Positions 1 to 7,671 of a stretch of 64,000 nt of DNA are shown here, one piece after another. A model generated the notes under the pieces. It saw only the letters and a list, made by a program, of their open reading frames with translations. It was not told the origin of the DNA and did no database searches. Every line of letters starts with the position of its first letter. The first letter of the stretch is position 1. The position numbers were made by a program, and so were the translations under genes. The DNA is from an uncultured Chloroflexales bacterium (GTDB lineage: Bacteria > Chloroflexota > Chloroflexia > Chloroflexales > Chloroflexaceae): positions 129,420 through 193,419 of the forward strand of contig CALGUG010000065.1 of the NCBI GenBank assembly GCA_937902315.1, given 5' to 3'.

Positions 1-853
1 ATTCGGCGACGTAGCTGCGGAATTTCTGTTCGAAATCGAAGGTTTTGGAGTATTGATGGTTGATCTCGTGGCCGTGGAAGAGCGCGTTACCTTCGTTTGA
101 GCTGCGCTCGTTTGAAACCGCCACGCGGCGATAGCCAAATAGAATAGCGCAGAAGACATTCAAAAAGGCCAAATATGACGAAAATGGCGTATGGCCGTTG
201 AGATAACCTTGGCTATTCAGCTCTAACAAGCGCGGATCGATCGTGCGGCGCACCACTACCGTTGATTCGCCACCCATCTGAGCGATCTTCTCAGCAGCGG
301 GGGTCGGGTTCAGCAGCATGCAATCGACGCTTCCGAGCTGTTGGCGCAGTATCTCAAGGGTCACGACCGAGTCTTTGCCGCCACCGATCGGTACCAAAAC
401 GCGCTGATTGACAAGGCCTTGCGGAACGCCCAACCAGCCGCTCTTCGGCTCTTTAGGCTCTTCAGCCCTGATGGTAAGAAAATCGGGCGCTGTAAAGTCG
501 ATCTTATTGACGTAGAAGAACTCGCCCATGCCGTTGATAAACAGATCGTGCCACCATGCGATCTGCTCACAGCTGAGCGGGCCAGCTGCCACAATGATCT
601 CAGGCGAACAGGCCGCCTTCCAATAGCTCGGCATCTCGGCCAAGCCCAAGTGAAAAACAAGGTTATCGCGAATCTCCTGAGGACAGCCTTCCCAAGCGTC
701 TTCAGGCAGATTTTCGATCACGACACGCGGCGTAAACGTAATATTGGGGGCTGTTTCAAACTGCCAACGCAAATAGAGATTACCGCCAACGTATTCAGAC
801 TCGTAACGCCAATATATAAAACGCGGATGTTGTTCGCGTAACTGCTCAAGCAT
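1..853 (-). CDS. MurL-like UDP-MurNAc-L-Ala-L-Glu epimerase, partial (C-terminus beyond window)
   Basis: The first 284 codons are visible; the frame runs open off the left edge. The translation shows a PP-loop-like nucleotide motif (PIGGGKDS, about residues 165-172), then a block with LNGHTPFSSYLAF, a SNERSSNEGN motif and an INHQYSKTFDFEQ motif near the cut end. This motif order is what I know from MurL, the ATP-dependent enzyme that epimerises the terminal L-Glu of UDP-MurNAc-L-Ala-L-Glu to D-Glu, a route described in Xanthomonas and some actinobacteria as an alternative to glutamate racemase. The ATG at 853-851 overlaps the stop of the upstream GNAT gene by 8 nt, so translation is probably coupled. 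The family match is from memory of motifs. The partner MurD2 is not in the window, so the exact reaction is inferred. Confidence 0.62.
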   Translation of the reverse strand, partial: MLEQLREQHPRFIYWRYESEYVGGNLYLRWQFETAPNITFTPRVVIENLPEDAWEGCPQEIRDNLVFHLGLAEMPSYWKAACSPEIIVAAGPLSCEQIAWWHDLFINGMGEFFYVNKIDFTAPDFLTIRAEEPKEPKSGWLGVPQGLVNQRVLVPIGGGKDSVVTLEILRQQLGSVDCMLLNPTPAAEKIAQMGGESTVVVRRTIDPRLLELNSQGYLNGHTPFSSYLAFLNVFCAILFGYRRVAVSNERSSNEGNALFHGHEINHQYSKTFDFEQKFRSYVAE

Positions 854-2087
854 AGGTTCGATTGCCTTCAAATAAAAGCGAAAGATCGTTGTAACGGTGC
901 CCGACGATATACCAACGGTCTCCAGCGTTGGCTACATCCATTATGACATATTTGCCAGCTCCCAGCCCAACAAAGCGACTCAACAAATCATCGCTCCAAG
1001 CGCGCCAACGGACCGCGCGTTCAAGCTGGCTATTTTGCAGAGCGGTCCAGTCGCCGGGGATCTCGATCGCCAGAAAGGGGGCATCCAGTTGGACTGCGCA
1101 ACTCGCGCCCTCGTTAAGCACCACAGCATCTGGAAAATCGCTGAGCTGATAGGCTCGCCGCTTGCCTTCGGCCTCCAAACGTCGCTCGACCCGAGGCGCG
1201 CGCAACAGCCATGTTAGGCGAAAGCGCGAGGCTGAGACTTGGTTCAGAGCATTGCGGAAGGGATAGTAGTTTGGATAGAAATCGAAGGCGACAGCGCCCA
1301 ACTTCGACATATTCAGCAATGCATTCGGCAACTGTAAGGGGTCAACCGTCCAGTGAATGATCTCGATGCCATCGGCGAGGGCTTCACGGCGCTGCTGCGC
1401 TTTCAAGCTAAAGCCTAAGCCGCCACGCCGAAAGCGCGGATTGATGCCCAAAATCTGCGATTCGATCCGCAGATCGGCGCGATAATCGCCCCACCACTCG
1501 ACCTTTTCGGCCTGCCCGAAGCGATAAAAGCCAAACAGCATGCCCGCAATCTCGCCATCGCGACGGGCCACAAGGGTCGAGCCAGCTCGAAAATCAGGCC
1601 GATGCAAGTCGCTCGGATAAAGGAAACCAGCTTGAGCGTTCCAAATCTCGGCCTGCAAAGCAGGAATCTGCTGCGCCTCAGCTGAATCGGGCCGCCCGAT
1701 ATCGTAGTCGCCAACTTGACTATGGCTGCCGCTGTAAACCGCTTCAGCGCTGGGATCATAAGGATAGATCTGGGCGCCCAACAAGCCGCCCGCTGTTCTA
1801 GCGAGTGCTTCAGCATCGGGAGCCTGCGGATCTAAAGCGTGATAACGCAGCGTATAGGTTCGCTCGCCCGCCTGCAGATCGCGCGGAAAGAGGAAAGCTG
1901 CCGCAACCAAGCTGTCGCCCTGCGTCGCGGTCAAGGCACAGCCTCCGATCGAGGGCAGGGTCACTTGCAGATACTGCAACGGAAAGAGCGTTTGGTTTTC
2001 GGGAGCACCAAGCTGCAGCCGCAACGCGCTGATCTGCTCGGCCCAATCGGGCAAGCTTGCATCTAAAATTTTATACTCAAGGGGCAT
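846..2087 (-). CDS. GNAT-family N-acetyltransferase-like protein
   Basis: A 413-residue protein from the ATG at 2087; an in-frame GTG at 2108 would add 7 residues. The central part reads as a GNAT fold: a strand ending in AGMLFGFYRF, then the acyl-CoA loop region ILGINPRFRRGGLGFSLKAQQR (R/Q-x-x-G-x-G/A type) and a WTVDPLQLPNALLNMSKLGA segment typical of the large GNAT proteins of COG3375. The C-terminal third is an unassigned extension. No Shine-Dalgarno is visible for either start, but a TATACA box (2098-2093) sits at the spacing expected if transcription begins at the ATG, so the message may be leaderless. Its stop overlaps the start of the MurL-like gene by 8 nt, suggesting a shared role in cell-wall precursor chemistry, which is inference. 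Substrate unknown. Confidence 0.7.
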   Translation of the reverse strand: MPLEYKILDASLPDWAEQISALRLQLGAPENQTLFPLQYLQVTLPSIGGCALTATQGDSLVAAAFLFPRDLQAGERTYTLRYHALDPQAPDAEALARTAGGLLGAQIYPYDPSAEAVYSGSHSQVGDYDIGRPDSAEAQQIPALQAEIWNAQAGFLYPSDLHRPDFRAGSTLVARRDGEIAGMLFGFYRFGQAEKVEWWGDYRADLRIESQILGINPRFRRGGLGFSLKAQQRREALADGIEIIHWTVDPLQLPNALLNMSKLGAVAFDFYPNYYPFRNALNQVSASRFRLTWLLRAPRVERRLEAEGKRRAYQLSDFPDAVVLNEGASCAVQLDAPFLAIEIPGDWTALQNSQLERAVRWRAWSDDLLSRFVGLGAGKYVIMDVANAGDRWYIVGHRYNDLSLLFEGNRTYA

Positions 2088-2408
2088 AGTTTTGTATACA
2101 GTATGCACAGGATAAACTGGGCACCTAATCGCTTCTTAAGCGTGGCTCGCTAGCCCATGCTTAGTGAAAGCGAGACGAGCATTGGTATAGATTGGCTACT
2201 ATATCCCCGCAACAAACAGCTGTCAAGCAATCTAGCTCTTACAAATTTCCAACACAAACAGGATGTCTCCTCCAACCTGAAACATCCTTGTGTATCAAGA
2301 TCTCAAAGGCAGATTGCGCGATTTCATTATAACAAATCTTGAAGACCCAGAGGATAAAGCTCGCTGGATACATTAAGCGAGGCAAAAAGACAGGCTACGA
2401 AATCGTTT

Positions 2409-2535
2409 GGATTGTTCCGCTTTCGGGCGGTCTTAGGACACAGCAGATAGCACACTCTTTTTGCGGCGGGATGTTTATAGCCGTAGGCGGACGCGCTAAA
2501 AGCCTTGTTTGAGGAAAAGACTAAGACGCCAGAGT
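2409..2535 (+). repeat. Type B dispersed repeat, copy 1
   Basis: Contains the type B core GCCGTAGGCGGACGCG (2480-2495) preceded by a GGCGGGATGTTTATA stretch and an upstream CGGGCGGTCTT block shared with copies at 5925 and 50848. The stretch 2109-2661 holds only this element and the adjoining hairpin; I see no credible gene in it. Confidence 0.85.
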
Positions 2536-2562
2536 TCTGAGCTCATCAAGCTGATTTGGCAT

Positions 2563-2608
2563 AGGTTGTGAGCTATTCCGCACAGCATTGCGAAATAGCT
2601 CACAAACC
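2563..2608 (-). terminator. Hairpin downstream of the PAS-STAS gene (terminator-like)
   Basis: AGGTTGTGAGCTATT (2563-2577) pairs with AATAGCTCACAAACCT (2593-2608) with one bulged base and an additional CGC/GCG pairing inside. It lies 54 nt past the stop of the 2662-3501 gene. The inner TTTCGC...GCG pattern resembles the hairpins of the type A repeats, so it may be a repeat remnant used as a terminator. Confidence 0.5.
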
Positions 2609-2661
2609 TTTGTTTTTACAAGCCTAGCTACTTAGTTGAGGCTTCTGGAGCAAGCAAACAT

Positions 2662-3501
2662 TTAGTTGGAAGCAGCTAAAGCGTAAGCAATTCCATCGCG
2701 AAGGGTACTGCGAGTAATAATCTCGTTGAAATCGATATCAAGGCTAACCAGCGTTTGAGCGATCTCAGCGCGAATACCAGTCAAAATAATCTGAGCGCCT
2801 AACAAGCGAACGGCTTGCGCCAAGCGGATCAACATAGCCGCCACGTTGGTATCCATCACAGAGATACCAGTGATATCCAAAATCACTTGTGAGGCTCCAT
2901 GCTCGGTGATGCCCGTCAGCAAATTCTCCATAATCTGTTGAGCACGTCGCGAATCGATCGAACCGATCAAGGGCATCACAACGGTATCATCGCTGATCGT
3001 AAGCAAAGGTGTCGAGAGTTCGAACAACATCTCGGCTTGGCGATTAATAACAATCTCTTGTTGGCGGTTTTCCTCTTCGCGCCGTTTTTGCTCAGTTATA
3101 TCTTCAAATACAGAGAGAATATGAGTGATATTACCTTCTTTATCGCGCAAAGGTACATAAATATAAGCTAGCCAAAGCTCTCCCTTGGGAAGCAAACCGC
3201 GCACTTCACCCCTAGAAATGCTATTACTATCAAGACATGTGCGAAGTGCCTCAATTAAATCCTGAGCAGTTTCAGGCGGAAAGATCTTACGAAGGTCAGC
3301 ACCATTTGTATTTGGAATAACACCAAAAGCATTAAGAACAGACTTATTGATGGCTGCAACCGTAAAAGTTTCACGATCTATGACTTTATAGAGAATTGTT
3401 ATATGTGGCAGGTTCTCATAAATTTCTCGATAGAATCCAAGTTCGTCAAAAGGAGCTATCTGATCCGCTAAAACTTCGTATGCCTCTAAGCCTGTAGTCA
3501 T
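2662..3501 (-). CDS. PAS-STAS domain protein (RsbR-like stressosome/anti-sigma antagonist)
   Basis: A 279-residue protein. A PAS domain (about 25-140, ending in a typical ILSVFEDITEQK PAC motif) is followed by a short helical linker and an RsbR-type STAS domain (about 160-275). The STAS domain carries LDITGISVMDTNVAAML, where RsbR-family proteins have the phosphorylatable Thr/Ser; here the Thr of DTN is present. Such proteins sense a ligand or redox signal through PAS and signal by partner-switching with RsbT/RsbS-like kinases; no RsbS or RsbT gene is nearby. The ATG at 3501 is chosen because GGAG lies 6 nt upstream; longer in-frame starts up to 3588 lack a ribosome site. It is apparently monocistronic, with a hairpin after the stop. 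Confidence 0.85.
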   Translation of the reverse strand: MTTGLEAYEVLADQIAPFDELGFYREIYENLPHITILYKVIDRETFTVAAINKSVLNAFGVIPNTNGADLRKIFPPETAQDLIEALRTCLDSNSISRGEVRGLLPKGELWLAYIYVPLRDKEGNITHILSVFEDITEQKRREEENRQQEIVINRQAEMLFELSTPLLTISDDTVVMPLIGSIDSRRAQQIMENLLTGITEHGASQVILDITGISVMDTNVAAMLIRLAQAVRLLGAQIILTGIRAEIAQTLVSLDIDFNEIITRSTLRDGIAYALAASN

Positions 3502-3817
3502 GTAACACTCCATTATGCTTGTTTGATGCCACAACGTTAAAAAGGTCGTACAAAATAAGCGCATGATTCTGTCAAAACTTACAGACATTCAGGTCCGCAA
3601 GAATGATAGATGTATCATCCGATTGATACGCTTACCTATATACTTCAAATACGCTCAAAGAACTTCGCTTGTTTGTGGTAAACAGGCAGATATCTAGCCG
3701 GGGTCGATAGAACACTCTCAGTATCAGCATCATCTGAACAATCGTCAGTAGTAAATATGTGTTGTACCTTGAATGCACTATCCACATATTGAGGCCGAAA
3801 ACTCTCGAGATATTTGA

Positions 3818-3853
3818 AGAGATCCGATGCTTAGGTTAAAGCATCGGATCTCT
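3818..3853 (-). terminator. Perfect 15-bp hairpin after the MutS-like gene
   Basis: AGAGATCCGATGCTT (3818-3832) and its exact complement (3839-3853) flank a 6-nt loop, 62 nt past the MutS-like stop. A short T-containing tail follows on the minus strand. The rest of 3502-3914 holds no gene that I can see; it includes the promoter region of the PAS-STAS gene. Confidence 0.7.
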
Positions 3854-3914
3854 ATTACAACAAAATTATTACATCATTGCAAACAAACTGGTTAAAATGG
3901 TTTTTCTGCTCAAT

Positions 3915-5819
3915 TTATCCAGATGTTTGCAAGGGAGAGGATAAGTCTTCGCCTAAACCGACGATTTCTAACCATTTGAGGGCATTGGTCGAAGTTGCTA
4001 CACCTTGCCGTAGTTTGTAGTCAAATGTCATCGAAGGGCCGTCGGGACCACGAGTGAAATTTTCGGTGAAGTGAACGGCCTGCAAGCAGTCGGCCAGCTC
4101 GGGCGCATCGGCCAGCGCAAGGTCATGGGTGGTTGCCATACCGATCGCACCTAAATCAACGAGATAGCGTAAAATACGTCGGGCCGCGATCTGGCGCTCA
4201 CCCGTGTTGGTGCCATGCAAGATCTCATCGAGCAGATAGAGCATGGTTTGGTTTTTAGCCCGTGACTCTTGGGCCAGGTCTACCACCGCTTTCAGACGGT
4301 TAAGCTCGGCCATAAAGTACGAGATGCCCTCAGAGAGCGAGTCTTGCACCCGAATGCTGGTGCCCAATACCAAGGGCGGCAGGCGCAAGAGGGCCGCACA
4401 CACCGGCGCGCCGGTCTGGGCGAGAATCACATTCAGGCCAACGGCCCGCAGAAGCGTGCTTTTGCCCGACATATTCGAACCAGTCACCAAAACCATCGTG
4501 CCGGACGGCCCGATGTCGATGTTGTTAGAAACCCGCACACAGTCGGCCAAGAGCGGGTGGCCTAAATGCAGGGCGCTCACCATCGGCTCGCGTTCTTCGC
4601 TCAAATCGGGGAAGGTCCAAGCGGGCTGGTCGTGGCGCAGAGTCGCCAAGGCCGCTAGGGCTTCAAACTCGCCGCAGACCTTGAGCCACTCTTCCACATA
4701 CTGGCCTGCATCGCGACGCCAGCGCTCGAGCAGCCACAAGGTGTGCAGATCGAGCAGCGTCAAAAGCTGAATCGGCAAGTAGAGGAAGGAGAGGCGCAGA
4801 TCAGCGAGCGTATTGATCCGCCCCAAGCGCGCCATCTGCACATGTGCTTGCTGGCCGTTAGCGCTCAGCTTGCGCTGCAGTTCGATCAAGGTCGGCGTAG
4901 TAAAGCTATGCTCACTCACCAGCGCAAACAGCTCGCCATAGGTTCGGAAGGCCTCTTGGCGCTCAGCCACACTCTGTATCTCAGCGGCCGCCCGAGCGCC
5001 GATCGTCCACGTGATCAGGCCGGCACAGGCCAACAAGATCAGCGCGACAGGTGCAAGCAGAGGCACTACAAACGAGGCGATCGCAACAATGGGTGTAACA
5101 ACGGCAAAAAGTCGGCTAAACCAGATCAGCCAAGGGCGCTCGAGCAGCCAATTCTCGCGCCGCGACCACTCGATAAAGGCGTTATAGTCGTGTTGAGCAC
5201 CGCCCAGCAAACGCCCACGCAGCGCGAACTCATCGCGCCAGTCGATCTGAGCAGCAAGTTCGCTGATGGCGGGCTGACGCTGACGAACCTCGGCCGGAGA
5301 TGCTGGGTTCAAAAGCCATTCTTGCAAAGTCGCGAGACCGACCTCGGTGACAGGCGTATTTAACAAATGCTGAAGCGAAGCGTGGCCCAACACATCTAGA
5401 TCGCTAGCGAAAGCGGGAATATCGTTATGGCTGGTGCGCGGCTGGCGCAAGGGTAACTCGGCCCAGTTACGCCGCAAACGCAAAATACCCTCGTTATTGA
5501 TCGCCCACAACTCTGCGAAACGATTGCGCTTCAGACCCAAACGGTAGTGATACACAACCGCAAGCACAAACAAAACAGCACTGAGCACGCTTACTGCATA
5601 CCAGAGGTTCTGTTGTTGGTTATAACCGAGCAATGCGCTTGCCGCAACAACAACAAATAAGACCAGCCGCAGGTTCGCCATTTGGCTCCAGCGTGCTGAA
5701 AAGGCATCGCGTTGTTGCGCAAACTGAGCGCAACGCTCTTCATAAATTATTTCGGGAGCAGGTCGCAACGAAGCGGTTTGTCGTTTTCGAGGCGAAGCTC
5801 CATTAACTTGTTGCTGCAT
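3915..5819 (-). CDS. MutS-family ATPase with two membrane hairpins
   Basis: A 634-residue protein. Two hydrophobic double segments (about 50-90 and 225-270) flank a mostly helical MutS domain III-like core (starting near DLDVLGHASLQHLL), followed by a MutS domain V ATPase: Walker A GSNMSGKST (about 445-453), DSLSEGISYFMAEL, Walker B YLLDEILHGTNTGER and the TTHD motif. It lacks the mismatch-recognition and connector domains of MutS1, so a canonical mismatch-repair role is unlikely; this architecture matches the membrane-associated MutS-like group found in Chloroflexi and Bacteroidetes, whose function is unknown to me. The ATG at 5819 is preceded by GGAGG 4 nt upstream; a TTG one codon earlier is too close to that site. 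Confidence 0.88.
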   Translation of the reverse strand: MQQQVNGASPRKRQTASLRPAPEIIYEERCAQFAQQRDAFSARWSQMANLRLVLFVVVAASALLGYNQQQNLWYAVSVLSAVLFVLAVVYHYRLGLKRNRFAELWAINNEGILRLRRNWAELPLRQPRTSHNDIPAFASDLDVLGHASLQHLLNTPVTEVGLATLQEWLLNPASPAEVRQRQPAISELAAQIDWRDEFALRGRLLGGAQHDYNAFIEWSRRENWLLERPWLIWFSRLFAVVTPIVAIASFVVPLLAPVALILLACAGLITWTIGARAAAEIQSVAERQEAFRTYGELFALVSEHSFTTPTLIELQRKLSANGQQAHVQMARLGRINTLADLRLSFLYLPIQLLTLLDLHTLWLLERWRRDAGQYVEEWLKVCGEFEALAALATLRHDQPAWTFPDLSEEREPMVSALHLGHPLLADCVRVSNNIDIGPSGTMVLVTGSNMSGKSTLLRAVGLNVILAQTGAPVCAALLRLPPLVLGTSIRVQDSLSEGISYFMAELNRLKAVVDLAQESRAKNQTMLYLLDEILHGTNTGERQIAARRILRYLVDLGAIGMATTHDLALADAPELADCLQAVHFTENFTRGPDGPSMTFDYKLRQGVATSTNALKWLEIVGLGEDLSSPLQTSG

Positions 5820-5848
5820 CAAACCTCCAAATTCAATCGTCTTAATGC

Positions 5849-5854
5849 ATTATA
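5849..5854 (-). promoter_or_regulatory. Probable -10 box for the MutS-like gene
   Basis: Minus-strand TATAAT, 30 nt upstream of the start codon. No convincing -35 hexamer at 16-18 nt. Farther upstream, a perfect TTAGCATGCTAA palindrome (5899-5910) could be an operator. Confidence 0.4.
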
Positions 5855-5924
5855 CAAGCAAGCAGGGCTTAAAAAGTTAGAAGGTGATGAGCACGAACTT
5901 AGCATGCTAATGGTATGATGCGAA

Positions 5925-6065
5925 ATCCGTTTGAATTGTGGCTTTGGGGAGGTCTTTCGGCACACAGCTAGCAGCCCTTCGTGATGGGCGGGATGTTGAT
6001 AGCCGTAGGCGGACGCGCCAAGGAGCTTCTTTTTGGGGCAAAACCTCGCCGCAACAAGCTGAAGA
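5925..6065 (+). repeat. Type B dispersed repeat, copy 2
   Basis: A well-preserved copy: AATCCGTTTG start, GGTCTTTCGGCACACAG, GGGCGGGATGTTGATA, core (6002-6017), and a 3' part ending AACCTCGCCGCAACAAG. It lies between the MutS-like promoter and the 6154 gene. Confidence 0.88.
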
Positions 6066-6153
6066 AAGCAAGCGGATTTGTTATGATTGCTCGTCCCGAT
6101 ATAATCTGGTAGGCATCACGCTAGACTCGCTGATACAAACAAGGAGAAGCACA

Positions 6154-6414
6154 ATGGGCATCATCAGTTGGATCATCTTTGGAGCTATCGCAGGGTGGGT
6201 CGCAAGCATCATCGCAGGAACCAACGATCGGCAAGGCTGCATCGGCAATATCGTGGTCGGTGTTATCGGTGCCTTCCTTGGCGGCTTTCTGATCGAATTG
6301 GTCACTGGAGAAGGCTTTCAATTTGCGTTTAATCCAAACAGCTTTATCGTCGCCATTATCGGGGCCGTCCTCTTCTTAGCCGTGACGGGCGCACTAAGAA
6401 AGCGCTCGCGCTAA
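6154..6414 (+). CDS. GlsB/YeaQ/YmgE family small membrane protein
   Basis: An 86-residue protein with three hydrophobic segments (about 2-20, 28-48, 62-79) and the family pattern: GAIAGWVAS near the N-terminus, GCIGNIVVGVIGAFLGG in the middle, and a short basic C-terminus. These transglycosylase-associated or general stress proteins are common in bacteria, and their biochemical role is not settled. The ATG at 6154 is chosen because AAGGAG lies at 6141-6146. Two further proteins of this kind occur at 11670 and 49306. Confidence 0.88.
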   Translation: MGIISWIIFGAIAGWVASIIAGTNDRQGCIGNIVVGVIGAFLGGFLIELVTGEGFQFAFNPNSFIVAIIGAVLFLAVTGALRKRSR

Positions 6415-6513
6415 GCTAAGCGAGTGCACACTCTCTGCAGCACCATTGTACTGTAGTAACATTTCAACAGAGTATGCTATTTCCTGTTCCAATGCGAGAT
6501 AGCATGCTCTGTT

Positions 6514-7557
6514 TTATTGTGAATCAGAGCCTCGTTTGCGCTGTAGCGCAAGCACCAGCACTACACCCAACAACAAAACCAGCGCCCCTAGCGCAAGATT
6601 TGTGCTCAGCTGCCAAGCGAGCAGTCCCGCCGCGATACTCAATCCAAGCCCCAAGATCGTATCTACACCGCTTACAGAGCGCATATCGAGCTTCGGGCCT
6701 TCTTTGCCAAGCACCTCATCCTCGTACACACCCTCATAGGAAGAGTGATTGCCGCCCTCAAAGACGCCCGGAGGCAAAGGCGCATCGGGCAAGGGGTTTT
6801 CGCGCAACTCGGCGCGATAGGCTGCTCGCCAATCGTAACCCGCTTCCGTTTTCGCGCGGTAGAGATGAAAAGCCGCCCGTTGCAGATAGGCTGGATGGCC
6901 CTTACTCATCTCCCACAGCTCGTTCAGCTCTCGCGGCTCGAAGCTAACGCCGGTCTCAAACAAATACGCTTCGGCTAACAAGCGCACCTCGCTAGAAGCG
7001 AAGGCGCCCAAAGTCAGTTGGACAAATGGCTCACTCAAGGGAATGGCCGAGCCGCGCACGGCAACCACTACAATCAAGTCGATCGCACCCGTGCGCGTTT
7101 CGATCGCGTAGCTGGGCGTAGGCGTGCTGCGCCGCTCGATGCGGGCCAGGCTTTCGAGGGCGTAATCGCCCCAACCTGCCTCAATGGCGTGCTGCGCGTT
7201 GTCGAGCGCAAGCAAAACCGGAACACCCTGTTCGAGCAGGGCGAACTCAAAGGCTGAAGCCTGCGCACCGCTATTGCCCAAAGCCTCCGTCAGCATCGAA
7301 AAGAAGGCTTCCGAATTGGGAAGGACCGCCATATCGACATAGATCGCTTCGAGAGTCGGCTGCTCAAGTACGGTCGATGCCGACTGTACGATATGAGTTA
7401 GCAACGATGAACGCCCGATCCCGCCCACGCCCGCGACCATCACCGGTTTACGCGCATCGATTTGGTCGAAGATCAACGAGAGCTCGCGCCAGCGGCCTAC
7501 AAAACGCTCAGGATTCGTAATCCGTCCATGTTCGGTAAAAGGGTTGGCAACAGCCAT
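6514..7557 (-). CDS. P-loop (AAA/NB-ARC-like) protein with C-terminal membrane anchor and altered Walker A
   Basis: A 347-residue protein. The N-terminus contains PERFVGRWRELSLIFDQI, the usual lead-in of STAND/AAA16 ATPases, followed by GVGGIGRSSLL (about 43-53), a Walker A in which the lysine is replaced by arginine. A Walker B-like VLLALDNAQ follows (about 111-119). A helical region with YLFETGVSFEPRELNELWEMSKGHPAYLQ resembles the lid/winged-helix part of the family. Two hydrophobic segments (about 303-338) end the protein, with a basic tail. The start has GGAG 8 nt upstream. The Lys-to-Arg change suggests nucleotide binding without normal hydrolysis, or a degenerate sensor. No repeats or effector domain are seen; partner unknown. 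Confidence 0.72.
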   Translation of the reverse strand: MAVANPFTEHGRITNPERFVGRWRELSLIFDQIDARKPVMVAGVGGIGRSSLLTHIVQSASTVLEQPTLEAIYVDMAVLPNSEAFFSMLTEALGNSGAQASAFEFALLEQGVPVLLALDNAQHAIEAGWGDYALESLARIERRSTPTPSYAIETRTGAIDLIVVVAVRGSAIPLSEPFVQLTLGAFASSEVRLLAEAYLFETGVSFEPRELNELWEMSKGHPAYLQRAAFHLYRAKTEAGYDWRAAYRAELRENPLPDAPLPPGVFEGGNHSSYEGVYEDEVLGKEGPKLDMRSVSGVDTILGLGLSIAAGLLAWQLSTNLALGALVLLLGVVLVLALQRKRGSDSQ

Positions 7558-7634
7558 AGCACAAGCTCCGTCTTTCAGTTCTTTGCACTCGCTCTATTGT
7601 ACGTAGATCAGCCCGAAATTGCCACTTGATGGGC

Positions 7635-7664
7635 TTGATTTAAAGCACACATATGCGGTATGAT
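7635..7664 (+). promoter_or_regulatory. Promoter of addB-like gene, likely leaderless
   Basis: TTGATT (7635-7640), 18-bp spacer, TATGAT (7659-7664). The expected transcription start coincides with the ATG at 7672, and no Shine-Dalgarno precedes it. Confidence 0.5.
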
Positions 7665-7671
7665 AGCGAAC

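Noticed and set aside
850..870. GGTTCGATTGCC as a tRNA T-loop
   Set aside because: No matching acceptor, anticodon or D arm around it, and it lies in coding sequence.
5938..6414. Long N-terminal extension of the GlsB-type protein at 6154
   Set aside because: The extension is the translated type B repeat; AAGGAG at 6141 sets the start at 6154.
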